The notes under the pieces are model-generated. The model ran no database searches. It was not told where the DNA came from and saw only the letters and a program-made list of their open reading frames with translations. The position numbers and the translations under genes were made by a program. This document shows positions 53,401 to 60,311 of a DNA stretch of 64,000 bases, piece after piece. Position 1 is the first letter of the stretch; the number at the start of each line of letters is the position of its first letter. The stretch is from Phragmitibacter flavus (GTDB taxonomy: Bacteria; Verrucomicrobiota; Verrucomicrobiia; Verrucomicrobiales; Verrucomicrobiaceae): assembly GCF_005780165.1 (NCBI RefSeq), contig NZ_VAUV01000007.1, forward strand, positions 248,001 to 312,000, written 5' to 3'.

Positions 53401-53478
53401 GGGGTAGACGTAGCGGCCAGGGTATGCAGGCTGGGTGCTAGGGGCAGGCGGCTGGGTGCTAGGGGTGATCGTGCTCAT
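50440..53478 (-). CDS. PHP-domain and SMC-like ATPase protein (TrlF-type)
   Basis: A protein of about 1,012 residues. The PHP phosphoesterase domain (about 30-330) has HTHTP (H36, H38), VVTDHNTTG (D82, H83), AAHIDEPCG and GSDSH (278-282), all metal ligands. The ATPase follows: Walker A VGGRGSGKST (about 377-386), a coiled-coil arm (about 540-760), signature SQGSIGQQ, Walker B PLVLDQPEDDLD and the HNP switch near the end. This is the RecF/SMC arrangement; I recall public annotations calling such proteins TrlF-family. The N-terminus is Thr/Pro rich. The frame begins 12 codons earlier but the 3' end of an upstream fragment overlaps the ATG here as ATGA. Confidence 0.85.
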   Translation of the reverse strand: MSTITPSTQPPAPSTQPAYPGRYVYPGAKWWKMDFHTHTPESDDYAGREQDAAVRASLKQQTPEDWLNYHMAAGLDAVVVTDHNTTGFIARLQTAYSTMDPNDVSFRPLVIFPGFELSVNGGLHLLAVFDPAKDLEDVSGVITACGYPPGARGRTDSGVCSKSMADCVRIIKEHGGLTIAAHIDEPCGLLWMDVPMDGRRYRNFRNQQGLSHSDALQQLATAGEVAANLLNFSPTVGQTLNLVLEAGLNALEVRDWSRLPESDIQRHPVLARLARVTGSDSHMPRDIGRNGFSMVHMTQPNLEGLRMAFADGSAIRSRGGDAVTGSWSIRPISSSDTTDWNVWPDHAVEKITIAQIKTAGRVTPLEMPLHPRLNVLVGGRGSGKSTFVHALRLATQRGRELPDYDRDTPVRESPAGDFWRWAQIPASRGQDGVILREASVIKVLYRSPAQAAELHWQASFLGQGARSSPPAVRVGELGSLPANEGGAYTPSRFPLSIYSQKQVLEMSRRPAGLMEIIDREQNVAALEEQLKQAIASYSATRAKIRELNATLANEAQDSASLKDILAELEKVQSDAVKDYQRRQAQARALFPNLKPDSPSLALAQELNEQADRLGLPDLPATLIQAADTVSVEAHALYQEAQRELDTVATQIRAQADAIQTVLTTLDQNLRSSAWFQACKDSKTAYDALLGTQTTTFDPARLTKLNQDRAQLETRLARHKGTKEEITRLQTSATEQLAAVHAARKAISTARESFVATHNANGTLLRLILAPMGAEASQVERTLREAMGVDGDKFSTSIEVSEEARTDSLLRVFQGAGAGEAGAAAVRQRILELIDSSENEQGFAALQNNLRSQLNTNPSRREAIETWLPEDHLKLEYRTAESTAWKSISQGSIGQQTAAVLSFLLSFGNEPLVLDQPEDDLDTRMIMSLIVEQVRTMKEHRQIIIVTHNPNIVVHGDADLVHAMVDNGGQVKRDEAASGGLQAKATRQFICDVMEGGTIAFRKRFDRMGREES

Positions 53479-53684
53479 AGTATCTTCCGATAGACAGTAG
53501 ACAGGATCTCGCAAAAAACCAATTGTTGAAGTTTGCCTCCCATCTTTCCGATCAAATCCTCGTGATTTTGATTGAGGGCGTCTTGGGCTTTATATAAATG
53601 AACGCGCTTTTCATCGCGCTGGGCATCGGCGGCTCGGATCTGCTTCCGACTGGGAGTTCGCCCTCCTGTTGGGACTAGGCGAAT
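53475..53684 (-). pseudogene. 3' remnant of a third gene upstream of the PHP-SMC gene
   Basis: Seventy codons without stop, ending TGA that overlaps the next ATG (ATGA), the junction expected for a translated operon partner. The product is Lys/Arg/Glu-rich helix: GRTPSRKQIRAADAQRDEKR then AQDALNQNHEDLIGKMGGKL. It resembles the C-terminus of some Swi2/Snf2 helicases accompanying defence ATPases (my recollection, weak). A further ATG at 53723 is in the same frame but a TGA at 53685 interrupts it, so no complete protein is seen and 5' loss or a disruption is likely. Confidence 0.55.
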
Positions 53685-53689
53685 TCATT

Positions 53690-53894
53690 CAACGCGGTGT
53701 TTGGCAAGTGCGGTTTTGCTCATGTGAATTCGGTGGAAGAACTGATGACTATGGAGCTTGATCACATGCAGGGACAATGGGTTTGTTGGGGTTTCAGGCA
53801 TGTTTTTAGCGTTACTTTGATCGGATGTTTGAATGCTGCCAACGGGGACATTTGTGGTCCCGGGGATTGGAACTCTTGGATTAGAGCAAGGATT
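53690..53894. other. intergenic region with no convincing gene
   Basis: About 200 bases upstream of the remnant. A 73-codon plus-strand frame (53697-53918) overlaps the Nudix gene and looks like chance. No terminator or repeat recognised. Confidence 0.4.
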
Positions 53895-54431
53895 TTAGGG
53901 CTGGCTGCCGAGCCATAGGAGGGCGATGACGGACATGCCGTCGCGGATGGTGCCGTTGCGGGCCATCTCGATGGCGTCTTCCAAAAGGACGCGTTTGACT
54001 TCGATTTGCTCGGTGCTTTCGGGGATGGCCTTCTTAAAATGGAGCCCGCGGGCGGTGAAGAGATAGGCGACTTCGTTGGTGGTGGAATTGGAAAGCTGGA
54101 GGTCGGAGAGGATCAATTCAAACTGGTCGGCGTGGATGCCGGTTTCTTCGATGAGTTCGCGACGGGCGGTGTCGATGAGTTCTTCGCCTTCAGGACTGCC
54201 ACCTTCGGGGATCTCCCATTCGTAGCTTTGATGACAATAACGATATTGGCCAACGAGGTAGGTGTAACCTTCGTCGTCAATGGGAACGACACCGACGGCG
54301 CGGTTTTTGAATTCGACCACGCCGTAGATGCCGGGATTGCCACCGGGATCGGTGACCTGGTCTTCACGGACACGAATCCACGGATTGTGATAGGTTTCGC
54401 GGGTGCTGTGGGTGATCCAGGGGGAGAGCAT
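53895..54431 (-). CDS. Nudix hydrolase (ADP-ribose pyrophosphatase-like)
   Basis: A 178-residue cytosolic hydrolase of standard length. The full Nudix box is present, starting GGSPEGEELIDTARR and ending ELIEETGI (GX5EX7REUXEEXGU). Upstream there is a typical FKNRAVGVVPIDDEGYTYLVGQYRY beta sheet of ADP-sugar pyrophosphatases, and a C-terminal EVKRVLLEDAIEMARNG helix. It probably cleaves ADP-ribose or another nucleoside diphosphate derivative. It follows, on the same strand, a block of low-complexity repeats upstream of its start. Confidence 0.92.
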   Translation of the reverse strand: MLSPWITHSTRETYHNPWIRVREDQVTDPGGNPGIYGVVEFKNRAVGVVPIDDEGYTYLVGQYRYCHQSYEWEIPEGGSPEGEELIDTARRELIEETGIHADQFELILSDLQLSNSTTNEVAYLFTARGLHFKKAIPESTEQIEVKRVLLEDAIEMARNGTIRDGMSVIALLWLGSQP

Positions 54432-54434
54432 ATC

Positions 54435-54501
54435 GAAAGGCTAAAGGATAAGGGCTAAAGGCTAAGAATGGAAAGGATAAAGGATAAGGGCTAAAGGCTA
54501 A
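54435..54501. repeat. direct repeat of a 23-base low-complexity unit
   Basis: A 23-base unit, AAAGGATAAGGGCTAAAGG plus CTAA, occurs at 54443-54465 and 54479-54501 with identical sequence, and a related AAAGGCTAAAGG stretch precedes the first copy. The same words appear at 26286. It lies between the Nudix start and the ClpP-like stop. Confidence 0.85.
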
Positions 54502-54539
54502 TTGGGGAGAGTGCAACTGAGAGGGGATGCCCTTGAAGA

Positions 54540-55973
54540 TTAAGGGAGTTTGTAGTAGCCGTCAGGGTTGTAGAGCCAGTAGCAGTCGAAGGGATTGAGG
54601 CGGGGGAGAAGCATGCTGGGGCGGCCTTTGGCGTCGGTGGTCTCGGCGTGGGGGTCGGCAGAGGCGGTGCTGGTGGCCAGGCGGCGCATGGAGGGCTCGG
54701 TGCCGGAATCTTCAGGGAGGCGGAGGGTGCCGGTTTCTTCGATCTCTTCGACGACGACATCGACCCACTTGAGTTTTTGGGCTTCGTCGGCGAATTCGTT
54801 CCAGTCGCCGCTGGAGGATTTGGCATACATGCGTTTGATGAACTCCTCACGGGTGATGCCCATTTTGTCGGCGACGGGTCCGGCGAGACGTTTCCACCAT
54901 TCCTCCATTTCACGCACCCATTCCTGCTGCTGGGTGAGGTTGCCGCCGCTGAAGGAGGCGATTTGATGGTGGAGGATGACGGCGTTGGGATAGGCGAAGG
55001 ATTTTTCGGCGAGGGTGGTGATGCAGGCGGCCATGCTGGCGGCGAAAGATTTGACGACGGTGTAGACGGGGGCCTCGGAGCCTTGCATGGCTTTCAATAT
55101 CTTGTAGCCGGCCATGACGGAGCCGCCGGGGGAGTCGTCGATGACGATGAAGATGGGCAGGTTGCGGTCGCGGTTATTGAAGTAGTTGATGCGGTCGACG
55201 ATGTCGTTGGCGGTGCGCATGCCAATCAGACCATTGAGGGGAATGCGGCGGTCGGAGAGGACAAGGTTGCCATCCTTGAGGGGGTTTTCGAGGTAGATGG
55301 GCTGGTTGTTGGCGTAGTTGCGGGGGTCGGCCTGCTTCTCTTCAAGCTCCATGGAGGCGGCAAGGCGGGTGGTGTCTTTTTTGATGACGTTCTCCATCCG
55401 TTTGATTTCGGCGATCTCAGTCTCGACCTCGGCTTTGGCCAAGGTGGAGATGAGGGTGGCCTTCTCAAGTTGGACGCGAAATTCGCCGAGAGTCTGTTCG
55501 GCCAGCACTTTGCGTTGGAAATCTTCGAGGTCCTGGGCGGCCTTGAGTTCGGCGAGCTGGGCGGCGAGACGTTCGGCTTTTTGTTTGCCGGGGGCGAGTT
55601 CGGCATCAAGACGGGCCTGGGCAAGGGCGAGCTCGGCGAGGATTTTATCTTTTTCGGCGGCGAGCCGGGCGGTTTCGGTTCCCAGTTTTTCAACGGCGGG
55701 ATCGTCGCTGTTGGAGGAATCGGGGGTGACCTTGGTTTCGATGGTGACCGATGGCGAAGTGGTGGTGACGGTCGGCGCGGCTGCCGGAGAGATGGTGGTC
55801 AACGCCGCGATCTGACCCTGTCCCAGATCCTGATTTTGACCAATGATGCTGCCCTCAGCAGGAGTGGCACTGGATTCCGACGGTGGAGGGGATGTCGGTG
55901 TTTCGGCGAATGCAGCGAATGGGATCGCTACTGCCATGATCATGTGAACGAAGAGACGACTAGGTTTCAGCAT
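54540..55973 (-). CDS. exported ClpP-like serine protease with coiled coil
   Basis: A 477-residue protein with signal peptide (about residues 1-25, FAAFAE). Residues about 75-210 form an Ala/Glu/Lys-rich coiled coil (LAAEKDKILAELALAQARLD). The C-terminal domain is ClpP-like: IPLNGLIGMRTANDIVDRI, FIVIDDSPGGSVMAGYKIL, then SFAASMAACI with the likely nucleophile Ser, and ILHHQIASFSGG with the His. It lacks a Clp ATPase-binding partner here and is exported, so it may act in the periplasm or be membrane-associated. The frame opens 16 codons before ATG 55973. Confidence 0.82.
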   Translation of the reverse strand: MLKPSRLFVHMIMAVAIPFAAFAETPTSPPPSESSATPAEGSIIGQNQDLGQGQIAALTTISPAAAPTVTTTSPSVTIETKVTPDSSNSDDPAVEKLGTETARLAAEKDKILAELALAQARLDAELAPGKQKAERLAAQLAELKAAQDLEDFQRKVLAEQTLGEFRVQLEKATLISTLAKAEVETEIAEIKRMENVIKKDTTRLAASMELEEKQADPRNYANNQPIYLENPLKDGNLVLSDRRIPLNGLIGMRTANDIVDRINYFNNRDRNLPIFIVIDDSPGGSVMAGYKILKAMQGSEAPVYTVVKSFAASMAACITTLAEKSFAYPNAVILHHQIASFSGGNLTQQQEWVREMEEWWKRLAGPVADKMGITREEFIKRMYAKSSSGDWNEFADEAQKLKWVDVVVEEIEETGTLRLPEDSGTEPSMRRLATSTASADPHAETTDAKGRPSMLLPRLNPFDCYWLYNPDGYYKLP

Positions 55974-56127
55974 GGGCCGCACTATGCACACGCAAGGGGG
56001 GCTCTGCAAAGGATTCGTCACTGCGATTGCGCGTGGACGTAAAATTTACGGATTTTGTGAATATCTTCTTGATTTATTGGGAAGGAGAGGGAGTTTGTCT
56101 GCCGCTTAATCCAGAAACTTATCGATC

Positions 56128-56382
56128 ATGGTTGTTATCAGACTCCGCCGCGAAGGCACGAAAAATCGCCCTTTCTACCGTATTGTTGCCGCCGACCAGC
56201 GGTTCCGCCGCGACGGTCGTTTTATTGAAATCTTGGGCACCTATGACCCATTGACCGAAAAGGATTCTTTGAAGATCGACCTTGAGAAGGCGGATTCCTG
56301 GATTCAAAAAGGTGCACAGCCGACGGAAACCGTGGGCAGCTTGATCAAAAAAGCTCGCAAAGCCGCAGCCGCTGTTGCCTGA
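56128..56382 (+). CDS. rpsP: 30S ribosomal protein S16
   Basis: An 84-residue small basic protein. The opening [20 protein letters not shown] and the following [12 protein letters not shown] are diagnostic for bS16, which binds the 5' domain of 16S rRNA and stabilises the 30S body. Followed by a terminator and a KH-domain gene, the usual neighbours in the rpsP operon; rimM and trmD do not follow in this window. Confidence 0.98.
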   Translation: MVVIRLRREGTKNRPFYRIVAADQRFRRDGRFIEILGTYDPLTEKDSLKIDLEKADSWIQKGAQPTETVGSLIKKARKAAAAVA

Positions 56383-56425
56383 GCAAGGCGAACTCGAGCG
56401 GGTTAGCTTTTCGTTTTTAGTTTTT

Positions 56426-56468
56426 AACACCGTAGTGTCGGCATCGGCACTGCGGTTGTTTGCTTTTT
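56426..56468 (+). terminator. Rho-independent terminator after rpsP
   Basis: AACACCGTAGTGTCG pairs with CGGCACTGCGGTTGTT with two wobble pairs and one bulge, followed by TTTGCTTTTT. It lies 44 bases after the rpsP stop and before the KH gene. Confidence 0.65.
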
Positions 56469-56497
56469 ATGGCGGGTGATGCGAAGGATCGAATGAT

Positions 56498-56890
56498 ATG
56501 AATGCGCCGGAAGCTTTGCGGGAATTTTTGATGTATGTGGTGGCGAATTTGATCGAGCACCCGAAACAGGCGTCGATTGCGGTGGGCACGACGCAGAGTG
56601 GGGCGGTGTCGTTTCGGATTCAGCTGGCACCGGATGATGTGCGCCGGGTGGTGGGGAGGAATGGATTTACCATCAGCGCGATCCGTTCATTGGTGAACGT
56701 GGCCGCGCACAAGCATGGGGTGCGCGTGGTGTTGCGTGTGGATGGGGTGAGTGATGAAGATGAGGCGGAGCATATGGGAGAGGGTGGTGGAGAGGGACAA
56801 CCACAGCCGAGCGAAGCGAGACAGCCTGCCGAAGGCAGCACCGAAGGGCAGAGCGAAGCGAAGCAAATGGACACGAATTCACACGAATAG
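56498..56890 (+). CDS. khpA: KH-domain RNA-binding protein (KhpA-type) with repeat-derived tail
   Basis: A 130-residue protein. The first 85 residues are a KhpA-type KH domain: LREFLMYVVANLIEHPKQ, a beta strand SFRIQLAPDDV, then the GxxG loop VVGRNGFT and helix ISAIRSLVNVAAHKHG. It binds RNA, and KhpA usually pairs with KhpB (Jag). The last 45 residues are a low-complexity, Glu/Gln/Ser-rich tail encoded by GC-rich inverted repeats (56800-56870), not typical of KhpA, ending near the GGACACGAATTCACACGAAT repeat word. Confidence 0.85.
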   Translation: MNAPEALREFLMYVVANLIEHPKQASIAVGTTQSGAVSFRIQLAPDDVRRVVGRNGFTISAIRSLVNVAAHKHGVRVVLRVDGVSDEDEAEHMGEGGGEGQPQPSEARQPAEGSTEGQSEAKQMDTNSHE

Positions 56891-56895
56891 AGAAA

Positions 56896-57456
56896 TTATT
56901 CCCCAGATTCATTGCTCTTATCTGATATGGAACGGACAAATCTGAGATAGTTGTTGAAGGGCTCGGAGTTGCTAGAGAACCCGTCGGAATAACGGTGAGT
57001 CTTGTTGTCTATAAGGACAGCAACGTTGATGTTTGTATACGAGAATCCCATTGGAAGCAGTTTCTGAAGGTGCTCATTTTCTTCAGCTGAAAGTTGTTCA
57101 CGTCGTTCTTGTTCACTCAATTCTGCAACAGCGTCAGCGTAAGCTATTCGGACTTTGAGGAGCATTTCCGTAGCCTCAGCATCGCTAATGATGGCTACAG
57201 CGGTGGGCAGTAAATCGGTTCTGGACCTGCTGTAGGGAATGGAAGAAATGATGACTTTATTTTCCAGACGTTGAAGAATAATGTATGGGCCGAATCCGGC
57301 AGCATCGCCGTAACACCAGAAAAATCCGAATCTTACACTCTGCCAGTTGGCTTTGAAAAGTTCGCCAATTAATGGATTAGGTTTTTGTGCACTGGCAGGG
57401 ATGCAAGCCATTAGGCAAAATGCAACCAGTGTGGAGAGTCGTTGTTGGAATGCCAT
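56896..57456 (-). CDS. hypothetical exported protein
   Basis: A 186-residue protein with signal peptide (about residues 1-23, ending ASAQ). The body has mixed alpha/beta character: FGFFWCYGDAAGFGPYIILQ, VAIISDAEATEMLLKVRIAYADAVAEL, and LPMGFSYTNINVAVLIDNKTHRYSDG. No family recognised. It is convergent with the KH gene, its stop lying 6 bases beyond that gene's stop, and may precede or share context with the peptidase upstream. Base use is rather AT-rich compared with neighbours. Confidence 0.65.
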   Translation of the reverse strand: MAFQQRLSTLVAFCLMACIPASAQKPNPLIGELFKANWQSVRFGFFWCYGDAAGFGPYIILQRLENKVIISSIPYSRSRTDLLPTAVAIISDAEATEMLLKVRIAYADAVAELSEQERREQLSAEENEHLQKLLPMGFSYTNINVAVLIDNKTHRYSDGFSSNSEPFNNYLRFVRSISDKSNESGE

Positions 57457-57512
57457 GGCCTGATGAATTCTGGGAACGAACTAGTAGCAATCCACGGAGT
57501 AGAACGACACCG

Positions 57513-58298
57513 TTACGCCTTTGCGATCTTTGGTGTCGAACCCCATTCGGCGTTGCGGCCGCGGGTGTCGATGTGAGTGAAGCTGCTGTAGACACCGATG
57601 CCGCCTTTGAAAAGGCCTTGGGACCGGAGGGCTTGGGCGGCTGCGAAGACTTTTTCTGGGGAACAGGCGTAGACGAGGTCGAGCGCCATGTTGCGGGTGT
57701 GGTAGGACTGGGGGGCGGCTCCGGGGCAGGCGGAGTTGTAGGCGGTGCTGCGGAAGGCGCTGTTGATGGAGATCAACGGAGCGTTGAGTTTTTCACGGAG
57801 GGCGTCAGCGACGCGCAGGGTGGGGGCGATGTTTTTCCAGAGTTCGCGAGGCGGAAGGTGATTGTTGACGTTGCCGAGGGTTTTGAAGTGGGGTCGGAGC
57901 AGTTCGATGGGCTTGATATGACAAAGATTGAGGCTGTAGAGGAAGCTCTGATAGGCGAGCCCGTCTTGGTCAAGGGTGATGGGTCGAAAGCGCGAGGGAG
58001 TGTTGGTAAAGCGGCGGTCCTCGTTGAGGTCGTTGGTGGCGTGCAGGGGGCGGTTTTTGCGTTGGCGGGGATTGTTGAGGTCCTGCCATTTTTCTTCGAG
58101 GAAGGCGGCAAATTCCTGGCGACGGTTGCCTACGAGGTAAGGATGGGCGGCGTAGCCGGAGAGGCCGCTGATGATCATGGTGACGCAGGTGGAGAGGAAA
58201 CGTCGACGTTCGTAGGGTTGCCAGTTGGTGGGGCCAAAAATTTCACCGGCCTGTTCTTCAGGTTCGGGCGGTGTGGGGACAGAAGAAGGTTGGTCCAT
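57513..58298 (-). CDS. M15-type peptidase domain protein (Peptidase_M15_3 / DUF882)
   Basis: A 261-residue protein. A hydrophobic leader after ERRRFLSTCVTMIISGLSGY suggests a Tat-like or N-terminal membrane signal. The C-terminal third has ISINSAFRSTAYNSA, SYHTRNMALDLVYA (HxxxxAxD metal site) and SSFTHIDTRGRNAEW (HxD), the zinc ligands of M15-type D-Ala-D-Ala carboxypeptidases. It probably acts on peptidoglycan in the periplasm. The long linker (about residues 50-180) is Arg/Leu rich. The upstream region has no clear second gene. Confidence 0.85.
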   Translation of the reverse strand: MDQPSSVPTPPEPEEQAGEIFGPTNWQPYERRRFLSTCVTMIISGLSGYAAHPYLVGNRRQEFAAFLEEKWQDLNNPRQRKNRPLHATNDLNEDRRFTNTPSRFRPITLDQDGLAYQSFLYSLNLCHIKPIELLRPHFKTLGNVNNHLPPRELWKNIAPTLRVADALREKLNAPLISINSAFRSTAYNSACPGAAPQSYHTRNMALDLVYACSPEKVFAAAQALRSQGLFKGGIGVYSSFTHIDTRGRNAEWGSTPKIAKA

Positions 58299-58632
58299 GA
58301 GGCAGTGGGTGCGGGATGCCGGGTGGATGGCGGATGATTGATTATCGCCTTGGGTTTAGTGTCGGGATTTTCGCAGGAATGGAGCAGGACGTCAATGGTT
58401 TCTGCGTTGGATGCCCGGATTTCCAATCGCAAACGAACAGGGGTAGACACTGTTGAGGCGACAAGGTTCGATTTTTGCGTGGTCTTGTTGAAGGGGATTT
58501 TGACGGGGTGATTAAAAAATGGGAGGGTAGTGCTGGTGCGTCGCCAAATGGCATGCATCTCAACCGCGACATGGCATCGCCTGGCGCGGAAGCTTGGGGG
58601 TTGCGTGCGGGTGGGAGGGCGGTCCGGCTTAC
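58299..58632. other. intergenic region without clear gene
   Basis: About 330 bases before the stop of the MFS gene on the minus strand. Overlapping short frames exist on both strands, but none has a domain, signal peptide or good start context. Confidence 0.4.
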
Positions 58633-60180
58633 TTACACCAGTTTACGGCCTTTGGTTTCAGGGGCGAACCAGACGAGGATCATGCCGACGATGTAAATAA
58701 GACACAAGGTGGTGTAGGCGTTGCCAGAGGCGTTGGCGGCGGGTTGGAAGGCGGCGACCAGGTTGGCAATTTGCAGGCCTCCGATGGCGGCGATGATGCG
58801 GGCGACGTTGAAGCAGAATCCCTGTCCGGTGGCGCGAACGCTAGTGGGGAAAAGTTCAGGCAGATACAAGGGGAAGAAGCCGTAGAAGCTGGCGGTGATG
58901 CCGCCCATCAGGAAGGCAGTGACGAAGAACCAGGTGTTCACCGTGGTGTTGGTTTGGAAGAACACGGTGGAGGCTGCGAGGGCGCTGATGCAGAGGATCA
59001 GGTAGGTAATGCGCCGGTTGAAGAGGTCGGCGAGGAAAGGGGCGATCAAGGCAAACAGGATGGCGCCGCAGGAGGTGGCGATTTGCGTGTATTGCATGAC
59101 GTTGGTCCATTCGCCGGGAACGAGTGTGGTGGACCATTTGGCGGACTGTTGGGTGGCACCCCAGGTGCCAAGCATGGCGATGCCAGCGAGGACAGATCCC
59201 ATCAGAAGGTTTTTGCGGATGCTGGCGCTGCTGGAGTCGCTCATGCTCCCGGCAATTCCGGCTCGACGCAGGTAGCCGCGCACGGGAAGGAGGTAGCCCC
59301 AGATGACCAGGAAGAAGGCGACGATGGTGATGACAAAGGCGATCGGGGTGGTGATGCCGCGTTCGATGCCCATGGGTGACCAGGAGAAGATGATGACCAT
59401 GGCGGCAATGGCACCAAGGAGAACGCCGTTGAGGTCCTTGGTGTTCCAGTGCGAGGTGTTGCCGGTGGCTTTTTCCTCCTCCCATTTGTCGGATTCGGGA
59501 ACGAAGAGGCGGATGAGGAAAATGACCAGGGCGGGCAGGGCGCCGCTGAGCATGAGGAAACGCCAGGCCTGGTTGTCGAGCAGCCAGTCGGCGAGGGCTT
59601 GCGAGCCGCCGACGGCAAAGATCCAGCCTTCCATGGTATCAATAAAATTGTTCATGCCGAGGCTCAGCAGGGCGACAAGGAGGAAGCCGACGTTGGCGGC
59701 GGCACCGATGACCCCGGCGACGAGGGCGCGGTTGCCTTTCCAGAGTTCATTGACGAGGGCCACACCGAGTGCCCATTCACCGCCCATGCCGAGGGAGGCG
59801 ATGAAGCGCAGGATGGCGATGTGCCAGGCTTCGGTGGCAAAACCGCAGAGCCCGGTGAAGATGGCATAGGTGAAAATGCTGAGAGACATGGCTTTGACGC
59901 GGCCGATGCGGTCGCCAAGCCAGCCGAAGAAGACGCCGCCCGTGGCGGCACCGACGAGGAAGGTGGCGATGATGACCGAGAACCAGCGGTCAAGATCGAG
60001 GGCAAGTTGCTCGGGCGGGACGGACCCGGCAAGGAGGGCTTCGAGGGCGGGTTTTCCGATGACGGGGAAGAGTCCCATTTCAAAACCATCGAACATCCAG
60101 CCGAGGAAGGCGGCGATGAGGGCCATGATGCGACCAGTGTCGGTGGGGGGGGCGGCTTTGGGAGAAAGTTGGGATGCCAT
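58633..60180 (-). CDS. MFS transporter (sugar-porter-like, twelve TM)
   Basis: A 515-residue inner-membrane protein. The start ATG 60180 (MASQLSPK) precedes the first helix MALIAAFLGWMFDGFEMGLF; the upstream open frame adds 30 residues of no clear meaning. MFS markers are the loop 2-3 motif FFGWLGDRIGRVKAMSLSIF, EWALGVALVNELWKGNR, and PELFPTSVRATGQGFCFNVAR in the second half, a sugar/metabolite porter pattern. A large soluble loop lies between the halves, and the C-terminus ends APETKGRKLV, the family tail. The substrate is unknown. Confidence 0.92.
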   Translation of the reverse strand: MASQLSPKAAPPTDTGRIMALIAAFLGWMFDGFEMGLFPVIGKPALEALLAGSVPPEQLALDLDRWFSVIIATFLVGAATGGVFFGWLGDRIGRVKAMSLSIFTYAIFTGLCGFATEAWHIAILRFIASLGMGGEWALGVALVNELWKGNRALVAGVIGAAANVGFLLVALLSLGMNNFIDTMEGWIFAVGGSQALADWLLDNQAWRFLMLSGALPALVIFLIRLFVPESDKWEEEKATGNTSHWNTKDLNGVLLGAIAAMVIIFSWSPMGIERGITTPIAFVITIVAFFLVIWGYLLPVRGYLRRAGIAGSMSDSSSASIRKNLLMGSVLAGIAMLGTWGATQQSAKWSTTLVPGEWTNVMQYTQIATSCGAILFALIAPFLADLFNRRITYLILCISALAASTVFFQTNTTVNTWFFVTAFLMGGITASFYGFFPLYLPELFPTSVRATGQGFCFNVARIIAAIGGLQIANLVAAFQPAANASGNAYTTLCLIYIVGMILVWFAPETKGRKLV

Positions 60181-60311
60181 GGATGTTGGGTTCGTTGTGC
60201 TGGAATTAATTTGGCGATTTTGGATTGAGGCGTGAGACAACACGCTGGCGGCCGGATTCTCTTTCTCCATTGTGAGAAAAAGAGCGGATTTGGAGGGAAA
60301 AGATCACAATA

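Noticed and set aside
53685-53687. In-frame TGA as selenocysteine or readthrough site in the upstream fragment
   Set aside because: No SECIS-like hairpin or selenoprotein family; gene decay is the simpler reading.
53697-53918. 73-codon plus-strand ORF
   Set aside because: No start context or family features and it overlaps the Nudix gene.
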